From assembly GCA_022562895.1 (NCBI GenBank), contig JADFOK010000003.1, positions 47,682-111,681 of the forward strand: a DNA stretch of 64,000 nucleotides, read 5' to 3'. A program made the position numbers and the translations under genes. The stretch is from Bacteroidota bacterium (GTDB lineage: Bacteria > Bacteroidota > Bacteroidia > Flavobacteriales > Flavobacteriaceae). Below the pieces are notes generated by a model that saw nothing but the letters and a program-made list of their open reading frames with translations, was not told where the DNA came from and searched no databases. This document shows, piece by piece, positions 48,024 through 59,053 of this stretch. How positions within the stretch are numbered: the first letter of the stretch is position 1; every line of letters starts with the position of its first letter.

Positions 48024-48594
48024 CCTCAGCAATAAATTTCACAACCAAATCGTGTGCTTGAATAAGAGCATCATCCAGGTTATTATTTACAATTATATAA
48101 TCGAATTGTGGGGCAGTTGCGAGCTCTATAGAAGCTTTTGCAATACGCATATTTATTTTTTCTTCACTTTCGGTTTTCCGTTTCTTCAATCTTATTTTGA
48201 GCTCATCAACACTTGGAGGTTTAACAAATACCGCCAGAGTTTTTTCCGGGAATTTCTTTTTAATTCTTAATCCACCAACAACATCTATATCAAAAATCAC
48301 ATTTTTTCCTAACTTCCATATGCGTTCTATTTCAGCTATAAGAGAGCCATAAAAATTGTCGCGATATACCTCTTCCCATTCTAAGAAATCTCCATTTTTA
48401 ATATGTTTTTTAAAGTTTTTCAAACTAATGAAATAGTAATTTTCTCCGTGCTTTTCATCTCCACGCGGTTTTCGGGATGTAGCTGATACAGAAAAATCCA
48501 AATTCAAATCTTTTTGTTTAAGAAGGTATTGTACCAAGGTGGTTTTTCCACTTCCTGAAGGTGCCGAAAAAACAATAAGTTTTCCTCCCTTCAT
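48013..48594 (-). CDS. gmk: Guanylate kinase
   Basis: 193 aa. It phosphorylates GMP to GDP. Walker A FSAPSGSGKTTLVQYLL (about 8-25), nucleotide-binding TSRKPRGDEKHGENYYFI, and the central FDIDVVGGLRIKKKFP. Its start shares a base with the yicC stop (TAATG); nadD overlaps its end by 11 bp. Confidence 0.96.
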   Translation of the reverse strand: MKGGKLIVFSAPSGSGKTTLVQYLLKQKDLNLDFSVSATSRKPRGDEKHGENYYFISLKNFKKHIKNGDFLEWEEVYRDNFYGSLIAEIERIWKLGKNVIFDIDVVGGLRIKKKFPEKTLAVFVKPPSVDELKIRLKKRKTESEEKINMRIAKASIELATAPQFDYIIVNNNLDDALIQAHDLVVKFIAEDDT

Positions 48595-49451
48595 TACAAA
48601 ACGTTTAATGCTTGTTCCTTGATTTTCTCAAGTTCATCTTTCATTTGTACTACTAATTGTTGCATGGGAGCATCGTTGGCCTTGGAGCCAATTGTATTGA
48701 TTTCCCGTCCAATTTCTTGGCAGATAAAACCTAATTTTTTTCCATTAGAATCCTCAGATTGTAGGGCTTCATTAAAATAATTAAGATGATTTTCTAACCG
48801 AATTTTTTCTTCAGTAATGTCATATTTTTCAAGGTAGTAAATCAATTCTTGTTCAAATCTATTTTCATCTACAGCCTCTTTTAATTCAGTGATAGCTTTT
48901 CGAAGACGTTCTTTTACAGTTTCTATTCTTGTTGAATCTATTGTTATTACCTTTTCTAAAAGTTCTAAAATAGTCTGCGAGCGCATTATAAAATCATCTT
49001 CCATAATTTTTCCTTCATCTACCCTGTATTTATTAATAGATATTAAGGCCTGATCAATTGTCTCACTTATATTTTTAAACTCTGTTTCTTCTATTTCTTT
49101 TCGTTCTGTTAATAAGGAATCCGGCATCTGTACAGCCATTTTAAGAAGCTCTATATCATCACCATTCACAACATTTGAAAGTTGTTTCATATACTGATTA
49201 ACAATGGTTTCATTAATTTTAGTATTGGTTTCTTCTCCTGTAATTTCTACATATAAATTAAAATCCACTTTTCCCCTAACCAGTGACATTGATACTTTTT
49301 TACGCATCTCTAATTCTTTTTCCCGATAAGAGGAGGGTACCCTGGAATGAAGGTCAAGGTTTTTACTGTTTAGCGATTTTATTTCTATTGTAATATTTTT
49401 GGATGGTAACTGCAAGATCGACTTACCGTAACCCGTCATAGACTTAATCAT
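48594..49451 (-). CDS. yicC: YicC/YloC family endoribonuclease
   Basis: About 285 aa from the ATG at 49451, which gives the family start MIKSMTGYGKSILQLPSKNI; an upstream in-frame start adds 8 residues not seen in the family. N-terminal YicC domain (EIKSLNSKNLDLHSRVPSSYR) and C-terminal DUF1732 (FICQEIGREINTIGSKANDAP). E. coli YicC is reported to be a ribonuclease linked to RyhB and PNPase. It is in operon with gmk and nadD. Confidence 0.93.
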   Translation of the reverse strand: MIKSMTGYGKSILQLPSKNITIEIKSLNSKNLDLHSRVPSSYREKELEMRKKVSMSLVRGKVDFNLYVEITGEETNTKINETIVNQYMKQLSNVVNGDDIELLKMAVQMPDSLLTERKEIEETEFKNISETIDQALISINKYRVDEGKIMEDDFIMRSQTILELLEKVITIDSTRIETVKERLRKAITELKEAVDENRFEQELIYYLEKYDITEEKIRLENHLNYFNEALQSEDSNGKKLGFICQEIGREINTIGSKANDAPMQQLVVQMKDELEKIKEQALNVL

Positions 49452-49536
49452 ACATTGATTTTTACTTGTGGACAAAGGTACTAAAAATAGGTTTCACGTA
49501 ATGAGAGAAGTGTTTGTTAAACTATATAAAACGAAA

Positions 49537-50493
49537 TTAACCTTGTATAAAGTCAAATGCTCGCTGTTCACTATAGTACAATTTATTGGATTGATGAAAA
49601 CCAACATGACCACCATAAAGAGGAGACTCAAGATAGATATTATTAGAATTTTCAGCAATTTTATAAGGATAACATTCCGGTGAAAGGAAACTATCATTTT
49701 TCGCATTTAGTATCAAAACGGGAACCGTAATATTGGGTAAAAATTGTTTGCTACTGTTTTTTTCGTAATACTCATAAGCGTCCTTAAAACCATGTGCAGG
49801 AGCTGTATAAATATTGTCAAAATCAAGTAGCGATTTAATTTTACTTAGATCTGCTGTGTTCATTTTATCGGGAAAAAGTGACATTTTAATTTTATATTTC
49901 TTTTTTAATTTAATAAGAAATGAAGTACGATATAACCAGTTTTCAGATTTTGTAAGTGATTCTAACGAGCCTTTTAAACTAAGAGGTGCAGAAACAGACA
50001 CTCCTCTTTTTATGATCTTCGGAAGTGATTCACTTTCTCCTAAATATTTCAACAATAAATTACCACCTAAACTGAAACCAATAAGAACGATTTCTTGATA
50101 TTTGTCTTTTTTCTGAATATAATTAACCACAGATTTCAAATCATCAGTTTTACCAGCATTATATGAGGAATATGAAATATTTATTTCACCACTACAACCC
50201 CGGTAATTTACTGCAGCTACGTCCCAGCCGTTATTAATTAGTTTAAAACCCATCCCTTTTATATAAATTCGTTGTGCATTGCCTTCCAAACCATGTAGTA
50301 AAATTGCGACCCTATTATTAGGGGTTTTAGCAAATGACCAATCGATATCCATAAAATCTCCATCTAATAGCATTAATCGTTCTCTTTTTTGCAATAGTGA
50401 TGGAAGTGATCTTATTTTTGCTGAGTAAACTGTAGAAAAGTGACAGTTTTTAAATACCCAGGGAGGGTTATAATTGCTATTAACGAGAGGCAT
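49537..50493 (-). CDS. YheT-like alpha/beta hydrolase
   Basis: 318 aa. Nucleophile elbow in VLIGFSLGGNLLLKYLGE (Ser about 146), early strand NNRVAILLHGLEGNAQRI, the Asp-bearing segment VPVLILNAKNDSFLSPECYP (about 253-272), and His in YGGHVGFHQ. Family members such as YheT/ABHD1 hydrolyse esters or lipids; the substrate is unknown. It is separated from the EamA transporter by a short AT-rich gap. Confidence 0.9.
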   Translation of the reverse strand: MPLVNSNYNPPWVFKNCHFSTVYSAKIRSLPSLLQKRERLMLLDGDFMDIDWSFAKTPNNRVAILLHGLEGNAQRIYIKGMGFKLINNGWDVAAVNYRGCSGEINISYSSYNAGKTDDLKSVVNYIQKKDKYQEIVLIGFSLGGNLLLKYLGESESLPKIIKRGVSVSAPLSLKGSLESLTKSENWLYRTSFLIKLKKKYKIKMSLFPDKMNTADLSKIKSLLDFDNIYTAPAHGFKDAYEYYEKNSSKQFLPNITVPVLILNAKNDSFLSPECYPYKIAENSNNIYLESPLYGGHVGFHQSNKLYYSEQRAFDFIQG

Positions 50494-50532
50494 AGGGTTC
50501 TAATAATTTGACAAAAATAACATAAAATATAC

Positions 50533-51423
50533 TTATCCACTTTTAGATTTTCGAGAGGAAAGAAAAACTCCTGTAAATATAAGAACAGCGGCCAATACAC
50601 GAAGAGTTGTTAGCGAGTCGGCACCCATAATCACAGCAAAAAATGTTGCTAATACAGGTTGTAAATAAATAAAAGCCCCAATTGTTGAAGGTCTAAGTTG
50701 TTTTAACGCATAAATATTAAAAAGATAAGTAAGAACAGTAGTTCCAATCACCACAAATGTAAGTTTCCAGGCAGAATCAAAAGTGAGATTTGGCCAATCA
50801 ACTTTAGTGAATTCTGAAATACCTATCGGTAAATTAATAATTACCGCAAAGATAAAAAACCACTTCATTAAGGTAATCGAACTATATTTTGATACTAAAG
50901 GTTTAACCGTGATGAGATATATCGAATACGAAGTGGCATTGATGATAAAAAAGAAATTTCCTAGTGAAATATTAGGTGCATTTGTCTGTGTTTTAATTCC
51001 AAATAGAATCAATAAAAGAGCACCAATTAACCCCAAACCTATACCCAAGATTTTTAACCAGGTTATTTTTTCTTTTAAAAAGAAAAAAGACATGACAAGC
51101 AACAAAACAGGAACAAGTGTAATTACTACAGAACTATTTATTGGAGTAGAAAGAGATAAACCCTTAAAAAACAATAGCATGTTAAGAACCATCCCAAAAA
51201 AGGCACAAGCTATAATTCGAAACCAGTCACTACGATCAATTTTTTCTGAAGGATAAAATAAACTTATAATCCAAAACAAAAGAGCCGCACCACTAACCCG
51301 AAGGAGAATAAAACCAAAAGGTTGAATTACATCAGGCATTAATCCTTTCGCTAAAGTGTGGTTTACAGCATAAATGGCACTAGCAGCAGTAGCAGCTAAT
51401 AATGCAAGGTCACGTGGTTTCAT
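50533..51423 (-). CDS. EamA/DMT family transporter
   Basis: 296 aa with about ten transmembrane helices in two EamA repeats: from LALLAATAASAIYAVNHTL to the second repeat ending FAVIMGADSLTTLRVLAAVL. Likely a metabolite exporter; substrate unknown. Its start overlaps the stop of the ArsC-like gene by 4 bp (ATGA). Confidence 0.92.
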   Translation of the reverse strand: MKPRDLALLAATAASAIYAVNHTLAKGLMPDVIQPFGFILLRVSGAALLFWIISLFYPSEKIDRSDWFRIIACAFFGMVLNMLLFFKGLSLSTPINSSVVITLVPVLLLVMSFFFLKEKITWLKILGIGLGLIGALLLILFGIKTQTNAPNISLGNFFFIINATSYSIYLITVKPLVSKYSSITLMKWFFIFAVIINLPIGISEFTKVDWPNLTFDSAWKLTFVVIGTTVLTYLFNIYALKQLRPSTIGAFIYLQPVLATFFAVIMGADSLTTLRVLAAVLIFTGVFLSSRKSKSG

Positions 51424-51779
51424 GGTTTTTTGTTAATAGCTATTTTTGCAAATTCAACTATTTTTTTACTGTTGCCAATAAATATTTCATCATCGTTAAT
51501 AATGACCGGGCGCTTTAAAAAAGTATAATGATCTAATAATAATTTTTTATAATCTTCCTCCTGTAAGATGTTATTTTTCAAGAGTTGTTCTTTATACAAA
51601 CGAGCACGTTTATTAAAAAGTGCTTCGTAACTACCAGTAAAACCATATAGTTTTGTTAGATCATCTAGTGTAATTGATTCTTTTTTTATATCCTGTTTTT
51701 TGAAACTTTGGGGGAGATTTATCTCTTGTATAATTCGTTTACAAGTATTGCAAGTAGAGAGGTAATATATTTTTTTCAT
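51420..51779 (-). CDS. ArsC/Spx family protein
   Basis: 119 aa. Thioredoxin-like ArsC fold: MKKIYYLSTCNTCKRIIQEI with the N-terminal CxxC, and FLKRPVIINDDEIFIGNSKK with the family's RPV loop. These proteins range from arsenate reductases to Spx-like RNA-polymerase regulators; the CNTCK motif fits both, and the absence of other arsenic genes disfavours arsenic resistance. It is coupled to the EamA gene. Confidence 0.88.
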   Translation of the reverse strand: MKKIYYLSTCNTCKRIIQEINLPQSFKKQDIKKESITLDDLTKLYGFTGSYEALFNKRARLYKEQLLKNNILQEEDYKKLLLDHYTFLKRPVIINDDEIFIGNSKKIVEFAKIAINKKP

Positions 51780-51862
51780 TAATTTTTAAGTCATTCATTT
51801 GTTCTTACAAAATAACCTCTTTTCTTAATTAATTAAGGTATTTTTATTTGAAAATACAACAG

Positions 51863-52318
51863 ATGGATTTTAGTTTTGAAATTAATTTGAAAACCAGAGA
51901 AATATTTTATCAAATTTTAAAATGCCACACTTTAAACCAACTCAACAAAATTCCAAAAGGATATAGCAACAATATATTTTGGAATATTAAGCATATAGTT
52001 ATAACTCAACAGTTATTGATATACGGATTATCACAACTACCACTAAATATTTCAGAGGTTGAAGTAAATTCATACAAAAGAGGAACAAGACCCAATCGGG
52101 ATATAAATGATAAAGATCTTGTATTACTAAAAAAACAACTTTTTTCAACTTTGAAACAAACCAAGGAAGATTTTAAAAAACATCTCTTTAAAGACTATAC
52201 AGAATACACGGTAACTACCAAAACCACATTAACAAATGTTGAAGATGCAATAGAATTTAATAATTTTCATGAAGGTATACATTTGGGATATGTATTAGCT
52301 CTTAAAAGACTTATTTGA
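51863..52318 (+). CDS. DinB family protein
   Basis: 151 aa from the ATG at 51863 (a TTG 15 nt upstream is unlikely). DinB-type four-helix bundle with metal-ligand-like His in NIFWNIKHIVITQQLLIYGL and NNFHEGIHLGYVLALKRLI. It resembles the YfiT/BstA stress-related metalloenzymes that may act as thiol-dependent S-transferases. Its last 8 bp overlap the convergent DUF3298 gene. Confidence 0.85.
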   Translation: MDFSFEINLKTREIFYQILKCHTLNQLNKIPKGYSNNIFWNIKHIVITQQLLIYGLSQLPLNISEVEVNSYKRGTRPNRDINDKDLVLLKKQLFSTLKQTKEDFKKHLFKDYTEYTVTTKTTLTNVEDAIEFNNFHEGIHLGYVLALKRLI

Positions 52319-53060
52319 TTTTTAGATAAGGCAAAACCTTTTCTAATGAGATTTCTAACTCAACCGGACCACTTGAGTAACTGGCAATCTCGTATTGGTT
52401 ATAAAGCAGTATTACATTTTCTTTAGTAAACCCTATAGATTCGGGAAGATAAAACGTATTATTTTCAAACCAAAATCCGGTAGAATTTATAGGTTTATCT
52501 TCTGGTATTTCCATCTCTTCACGGAATTTTATTTCAGCATAAGTTATAAACTCTTTTTCATTTATAAATAAATCTTTGTTTTTAATAATTTCACCAATCT
52601 TAGGATCTATATTTAAAAATGAAATAGAACCATAACCATGTGCCCCGCCGGTAAATAGATATAGTGCAGTCTCGTAACATAGTAGATCACTAGATGAATA
52701 AGATTCAGAAACAGAAATTTCCGCGAAATATGCACTTAATTCAGGAAATTCTACTTTATCGGTTTGGTAATTTTTTATAAAATTGTTGGCAGCTGAAGCA
52801 ATCGTATTAGTCTTGACCTCAACTTCAAGAAATAAGGAAGCAATAATAAAGTCTTTAATTTTTGAATTAATTTTTTTTGAAACCAAGTCATCTCCTTTTA
52901 CTATTATGTAATCTATAGTTACTTTGGGGCAGTCTTCGTTGTTGCAATTACCATGGTATTCTTCAGACAGACTTACAGAAATAAAATCAGGTGACAGCTC
53001 TTTTTTACAACTAATATTTAATAATAATAAAAGAAAAAAGAGGACTATTTTGTAATTCAT
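52311..53060 (-). CDS. DUF4163/DUF3298 lipoprotein
   Basis: 249 aa. Lipobox LNISC (Cys about 18). The DUF4163 part (CPKVTIDYIIVKGDDLVSKK...) and the DUF3298 part (CYETALYLFTGGAHGYGSIS; FTKENVILLYNQYEIASYSSG) follow in order, the PdaC/RsiV-like arrangement. Probably a periplasmic or outer-membrane lipoprotein that binds or senses an envelope ligand; no enzyme activity can be claimed. It overlaps the DinB-family gene end by 8 bp. Confidence 0.85.
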   Translation of the reverse strand: MNYKIVLFFLLLLLNISCKKELSPDFISVSLSEEYHGNCNNEDCPKVTIDYIIVKGDDLVSKKINSKIKDFIIASLFLEVEVKTNTIASAANNFIKNYQTDKVEFPELSAYFAEISVSESYSSSDLLCYETALYLFTGGAHGYGSISFLNIDPKIGEIIKNKDLFINEKEFITYAEIKFREEMEIPEDKPINSTGFWFENNTFYLPESIGFTKENVILLYNQYEIASYSSGPVELEISLEKVLPYLKIK

Positions 53061-53129
53061 ACGTTAAAAATACAACAGATTAAAATATAAAACTTTAAAC
53101 TGTTACTTTTGTTTTTTAATACTGAAAAA

Positions 53130-54269
53130 ATGAAATTTAATACTAAAACTATACACGGGGGGCAGGAACCTGATAAAGCTTATGGAGCTGTTATGCCGCC
53201 CATTTATCAAACTTCGACCTATGCTCAGTCTACTCCTGGAGGGCATAAGGGGTATGAATATTCTAGAACCCATAACCCAACGAGAGCTGCACTGGAACGT
53301 GCTTTCGCAAGTCTCGAAAATGGAAAATTTGGTTTGGCTTTTGGAAGTGGAATGGCAGCAATAGACGCTATATTAAAACTTCTTAATCCTGGTGATGAAG
53401 TAGTTTCAACAAATGATTTATATGGAGGGACCTACCGTTTGTTTACAAAGATATTTGAAGATTTTGGAGTTAAGTTTCATTTTATTGGCATGGAAAATGC
53501 CGCTCGTATTGAAGATTATATTAATGAAAATACCAAGCTTATTTGGGTAGAAACTCCTACAAATCCTATGATGAATATTATTGACATTAAAATGGCAGCA
53601 AACATAGCCAAGAAGAAAAATATAATATTAGCTGTTGATAATACATTTGCAACTCCCTATTTACAAAAACCTTTGGATTTGGGAGCCGATATCGTTATGC
53701 ATAGTGCCACCAAATATTTAGGGGGACACAGTGATGTTGTTATGGGGGCTCTAATTGTGAAAGATAAAGAATTAGCGGAGCGATTATATTTTATACAAAA
53801 TGCAAGTGGGGCTATTTGTGGACCCCAAGACAGTTTTTTAGTCCTTCGGGGATTAAAGACACTTCATATTCGTATGCAAAGACATTGTGAAAATGCTAAA
53901 AAGATCGCATTATTTTTAAAAAACCACCCTAAAATAGATCGAGTTTACTGGCCGGGCTTTGAAAATCATCCAAATCATACCATAGCTAAGGCACAAATGA
54001 ATGATTTTGGAGGAATGCTTTCCTTTAGTACAAAAGGGAATGATTTTAATGAAGCAATAAAAATTGTTGAAAATCTAAAGATTTTTACTTTAGCTGAAAG
54101 TTTAGGGGGTGTTGAAAGTCTTTCTGGCCACCCTGCTAGTATGACTCATGCGAGTATTCCTAAAGAAGAACGTGAAAAAACAGGGGTAAATGATTCTTTA
54201 ATTCGTTTAAGTGTAGGAATTGAAGATGTGGATGATTTAATAGATGATTTACGTCAAGCTATTGGTTAA
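53130..54269 (+). CDS. Trans-sulfuration PLP enzyme (cystathionine gamma-synthase/lyase type)
   Basis: 379 aa from the ATG at 53130, giving MKFNTKTIHGGQEPDKAYG; a TTG start 21 nt upstream is unlikely. Marks of the Cys/Met metabolism PLP family: SGMAAIDAILKLLNPGDEVV, LAVDNTFATPYLQKPL, Schiff-base Lys in HSATKYLGGHSDVVMGAL (about 200), and ESLGGVESLSGHPASMTHAS. It makes or splits cystathionine; synthase versus lyase cannot be told from sequence. Confidence 0.93.
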   Translation: MKFNTKTIHGGQEPDKAYGAVMPPIYQTSTYAQSTPGGHKGYEYSRTHNPTRAALERAFASLENGKFGLAFGSGMAAIDAILKLLNPGDEVVSTNDLYGGTYRLFTKIFEDFGVKFHFIGMENAARIEDYINENTKLIWVETPTNPMMNIIDIKMAANIAKKKNIILAVDNTFATPYLQKPLDLGADIVMHSATKYLGGHSDVVMGALIVKDKELAERLYFIQNASGAICGPQDSFLVLRGLKTLHIRMQRHCENAKKIALFLKNHPKIDRVYWPGFENHPNHTIAKAQMNDFGGMLSFSTKGNDFNEAIKIVENLKIFTLAESLGGVESLSGHPASMTHASIPKEEREKTGVNDSLIRLSVGIEDVDDLIDDLRQAIG

Positions 54270-54339
54270 ACAATTTAAAACCTGAATATAAAACCCACAA
54301 GACTGTCTTAGTAGTGTTTTTGAGCAATCTAAACATCTT

Positions 54340-55146
54340 TTAGTCTAAATATAATATATATCCAATATTAAGCCAGTAAATCCATTCATTTGCTTTGTTT
54401 TCGGGAACTTCTACTATTTGGTTATTTTCAAAACTAGGATTTAGGCCATCTACCCAGTTAGAAAAGTAATATTGCCAACGACTGTCAAGCATCAAGTCAG
54501 TTAATGGTGTTAATTTGTATCTAATCCCTACACTGGCTACTACAGACCAGACAGAATCACCTTCTTGTTGAAAAGAATTAAAATATTTTACCGGTGTAGA
54601 TGCAGGAGTGTTTATAGGGCCTAATTCTGAGTATACTTTAGGGTCATAATTAACCCAATGCACACCAACACTTATAAATGGCGCTATTCTATAAGCGCCG
54701 GCAGCGAAATCACGTATACTCATTGGAAAATATTCCAGTTGTGTACCAATATCAAAAACAGTAGTAGACCCCTTCATGGCCCTTAATTGATCTGCTACTA
54801 AGGAGGTTTGTGAGGGATCTACATATTTTCCAAAATGTTCAAAATTAGTTTTATGAAAATCAATTTCGTTTCTAATTTTAAAGTGATCGTTAAAAAAAAG
54901 ATCTCGTGTATAACAGTTACAATCTGCTCGGTAGGAAAAGTTAATGTAATGTATTAACCCAACACCAAAACCAACGTTTCCAGAATTAGTTTCAAAATCG
55001 TAACGCTGACCAAAATCGGAATAGAAAACTATAGGTCCTGTAATTATTCCCACCTCGTGTGAGAAGCCAAATTGGCTATGAATTTCTTGTTTTGAAACAA
55101 CAAGAAACACAAATACCAATAGCAATAATCTGGTATTAATTTTCAT
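54340..55146 (-). CDS. Flavobacterial outer-membrane protein (THC0290_0291-like)
   Basis: 268 aa. Signal peptide ends at about 25 (KQEIHSQ). The rest is a beta-rich, aromatic barrel-like protein: FGFGVG-type strands (VGFGVGLIHYINFSYRADC), SVGVHWVNYDPKVYSELG, and an aromatic C-terminal strand EWIYWLNIGYILYLD. It fits a small outer-membrane barrel found in Flavobacteriia; I recall the NCBI name THC0290_0291 for this type but could not check it. Function unknown. Confidence 0.72.
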   Translation of the reverse strand: MKINTRLLLLVFVFLVVSKQEIHSQFGFSHEVGIITGPIVFYSDFGQRYDFETNSGNVGFGVGLIHYINFSYRADCNCYTRDLFFNDHFKIRNEIDFHKTNFEHFGKYVDPSQTSLVADQLRAMKGSTTVFDIGTQLEYFPMSIRDFAAGAYRIAPFISVGVHWVNYDPKVYSELGPINTPASTPVKYFNSFQQEGDSVWSVVASVGIRYKLTPLTDLMLDSRWQYYFSNWVDGLNPSFENNQIVEVPENKANEWIYWLNIGYILYLD

Positions 55147-55258
55147 TTAGGTATAGATTGAGACATAACAAATATATAAAAACATATCTAACAGTGAAAT
55201 ATAATCTAATTATTTAGCTTATTTGTAAAAAATTAACGTACAATTTTTATATAAGTTT

Positions 55259-55266
55259 TATATTTG
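55259..55266 (+). promoter_or_regulatory. -7 promoter box of gdhA
   Basis: TATATTTG, perfect TAnnTTTG, 41 nt before the start. An AT-rich upstream region is present, but no TTG lies at the best spacing. Confidence 0.5.
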
Positions 55267-55307
55267 TTCCCTTATTAACTAATAGGTTTTCAGTAAATTA
55301 TTTTTAG

Positions 55308-56651
<1,344 letters not shown>

Positions 56652-56670
56652 TGAAACCTATTTAAAAATA

Positions 56671-56710
56671 TTAAAAGGTTGTCTTTAAAAGACAACCTTT
56701 ACCATTTTTA
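56671..56710 (+). terminator. Rho-independent terminator after gdhA
   Basis: 10-bp stem aaaggttgtc (56674-56683) / gacaaccttt (56691-56700), then a T-rich tail. Confidence 0.82.
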
Positions 56711-56767
56711 TGCAGCAATAAATAGTATTTTAGTCTGTTATATTAGTTGAAAAAAATAATACATTTT

Positions 56768-59053
56768 ATGAAGCATTTGGTAACAATCATTCTTTTTTTA
56801 TTATCGCATTTTATCATTTCACAAAACTTCGAAGATACTTGGGCAGGATTTTTTTCGTATGTATCGGTAAAAAGTATTTCACAGGGGAACGATAAAATAT
56901 ATGCAGCTTCCGAAAATGCAATCTTCACTTTAGACCTAAGTACACAAGAAATAAATACGATATCTACCATTAATGGTCTTTCTGGAGGGTCGATCTCTAC
57001 TATTTATTACAGCGATAATTTTGATTTAATGATTATTGGTTATGAAAATGGCTTGATGGAAATAGTTATCGATGGTGAGGAAAATATTTTGACGATTGTT
57101 GATATTCTCGATAAACAAACAATACCGCCTAACAAAAAACGAATCAATCATTTTTATGAATATGAAGGTAACATTTATATTTCAACAGACTTTGGAATTT
57201 CTGTATATGATTTAGCAGCTCTTGAATTTGGAGACACTTATTATATTGGGTTCTTAGGAGATCAAATAAGAATAAGTCAAACAACAGTTTTAGAAGAGTA
57301 TATCTACACCTCTACAATTGGAAATGGAATTAAGCGGGCATTGATTGATAATGACAACCTTATAGATTATGAACAATGGACAACGATATTTGGAGGTGGG
57401 TTTAAAGGTGTTCAAGCCTTGAATTCAGAATTATATATAGTTAATAATGACAATATGATATTTGTTTTATCCCCTGGAATTGGATTTATACCTGTGGGTA
57501 ATTTTAATACACCTGTCGTGGATTTTGGAGTAAAAAACGATTTATTGACTATTACAACAACAACATCAATACAAGCTTATGCAGAAGGGTTTATACTTCA
57601 ATCATCGGTTAATTCTCTTCCGGATTTTGACTTTCAGTTGCAATCTGGTTTTTCTATTAATAATACTTTTTATCTAGGTACTTCAGAATTTGGGATGTTG
57701 GTAGTACCATTTGGAACCAATCAAGTTCAGCAAATATTACCGGATGGCCCATTAAACAATCATCCTTTTTCAATAGATGCAACTCCGGGTCAATTGTGGG
57801 TAAATTTTGGGAGCATAGATGTTAATTTCAACCCATTTCCTTTAACCCGTATCGGGATAAGTTATTTTAATGAAGAGACTTGGACGAATATTCCATATGA
57901 TGACCTTACAGCAATATTGGGAGTAGAAGATGTCAATGATTTGGTGTATACAACTATTAATCCAAATAATCCAAATGAAATATATATGTCTTCTTACAAT
58001 AAAGGTCTTTTAAAAATTGTAGAGCAAACTCCTTTTATTTTATTTGATGATTCCAACAGCCCATTAGAGTCGTACAGACCCGAGGAACTTGATATTAGAT
58101 TATATGGTTCAGATTTTGACGGGGATGGTAACCTTTGGTTTGTACAATCCAGAATCGATAAAGGGCTTATAAAACTTAACCCAAATGGACAATTTCAGTT
58201 AATTGATATTACAAGTATTATTGATCCCCAAGATTTAAGTGAAATTAAAATAAGCAGGGAAGGGTTTGTTTTTTTCGGAGCATTACAAAGTGGTTTGGTG
58301 GGTTACAACCCCAATAATAACAAGTTTAATATAATAGGGAAAGAAATAGGCAATGGTAATTTACCAACTAACAATGTTAGAGCTTTATCATTCGATAATC
58401 AAAATCGATTATGGATTGGTACATTAAGTGGTTTGCGTGTGCTTTTTAATGTTGGAGGGTTTTTTGAAGAAGGCAATAACATAGATGCTCAAGCAATAAT
58501 AATATTAGAGGATGGCGTCCCTCAAGAACTGCTTTTTGAACAATCTATAACCGATATTGAAGTTGATGGTTCTAATAACAAATGGATTTCCACAGCTTCT
58601 TCAGGAGTGTTTTATTTATCATCTAACGGACAAGAGACTTTACTTAGATTTACTACCGAGAATTCGCCTTTACCTTCAAACAATGTACAGGATATAGCAA
58701 TAGACGGTTTAAGCGGGGTTGTATATTTTGCTACTATTAATGGGTTGGTTGCTTTTAATGGTACCTCAACAGCCCCCCGGGATGATCTTGATAACGTATA
58801 TGCATATCCAAATCCTGTTCGCCCCGGGTTTAATGGAGACGTAACCATAGATGGACTAACTGCCAGAGCTAATGTAAAGATTACCGATATTTTAGGGAAT
58901 CTTGTTTTTGAAAAAACATCAGAGGGAGGAAGTGTATTATGGGATACCACAGCATTTGGAAACTATAAAGTAGCATCTGGTGTGTATTTAGTTTTAGTGA
59001 CTACCGAAGATGCCCTAGAAACCAAAGTCTCTAAAATTATGATTATTCGCTAA
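56768..59053 (+). CDS. porZ: PorZ-like propeller protein with T9SS C-terminal domain
   Basis: 761 aa from the ATG at 56768 (a TTG 21 nt upstream is unlikely); signal peptide about 1-19 (LSHFIISQ). The body (about 20-660) has repeats typical of two-component regulator propellers (RLWIGTLSGLRVLFNVGG, NNKWISTASSGVFYLSSNG, LPSNNVQDIAIDGLSGVVYF). The C-terminus (about 685-761; VYAYPNPVRPGFNGDVTIDG ... SGVYLVLVTTEDALETKVSK) is a type A sorting domain. Length and placement directly before recO match PorZ, a surface component of the type IX secretion machinery that supplies anionic LPS to cargo. A generic secreted propeller protein is the alternative. Confidence 0.7.
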   Translation: MKHLVTIILFLLSHFIISQNFEDTWAGFFSYVSVKSISQGNDKIYAASENAIFTLDLSTQEINTISTINGLSGGSISTIYYSDNFDLMIIGYENGLMEIVIDGEENILTIVDILDKQTIPPNKKRINHFYEYEGNIYISTDFGISVYDLAALEFGDTYYIGFLGDQIRISQTTVLEEYIYTSTIGNGIKRALIDNDNLIDYEQWTTIFGGGFKGVQALNSELYIVNNDNMIFVLSPGIGFIPVGNFNTPVVDFGVKNDLLTITTTTSIQAYAEGFILQSSVNSLPDFDFQLQSGFSINNTFYLGTSEFGMLVVPFGTNQVQQILPDGPLNNHPFSIDATPGQLWVNFGSIDVNFNPFPLTRIGISYFNEETWTNIPYDDLTAILGVEDVNDLVYTTINPNNPNEIYMSSYNKGLLKIVEQTPFILFDDSNSPLESYRPEELDIRLYGSDFDGDGNLWFVQSRIDKGLIKLNPNGQFQLIDITSIIDPQDLSEIKISREGFVFFGALQSGLVGYNPNNNKFNIIGKEIGNGNLPTNNVRALSFDNQNRLWIGTLSGLRVLFNVGGFFEEGNNIDAQAIIILEDGVPQELLFEQSITDIEVDGSNNKWISTASSGVFYLSSNGQETLLRFTTENSPLPSNNVQDIAIDGLSGVVYFATINGLVAFNGTSTAPRDDLDNVYAYPNPVRPGFNGDVTIDGLTARANVKITDILGNLVFEKTSEGGSVLWDTTAFGNYKVASGVYLVLVTTEDALETKVSKIMIIR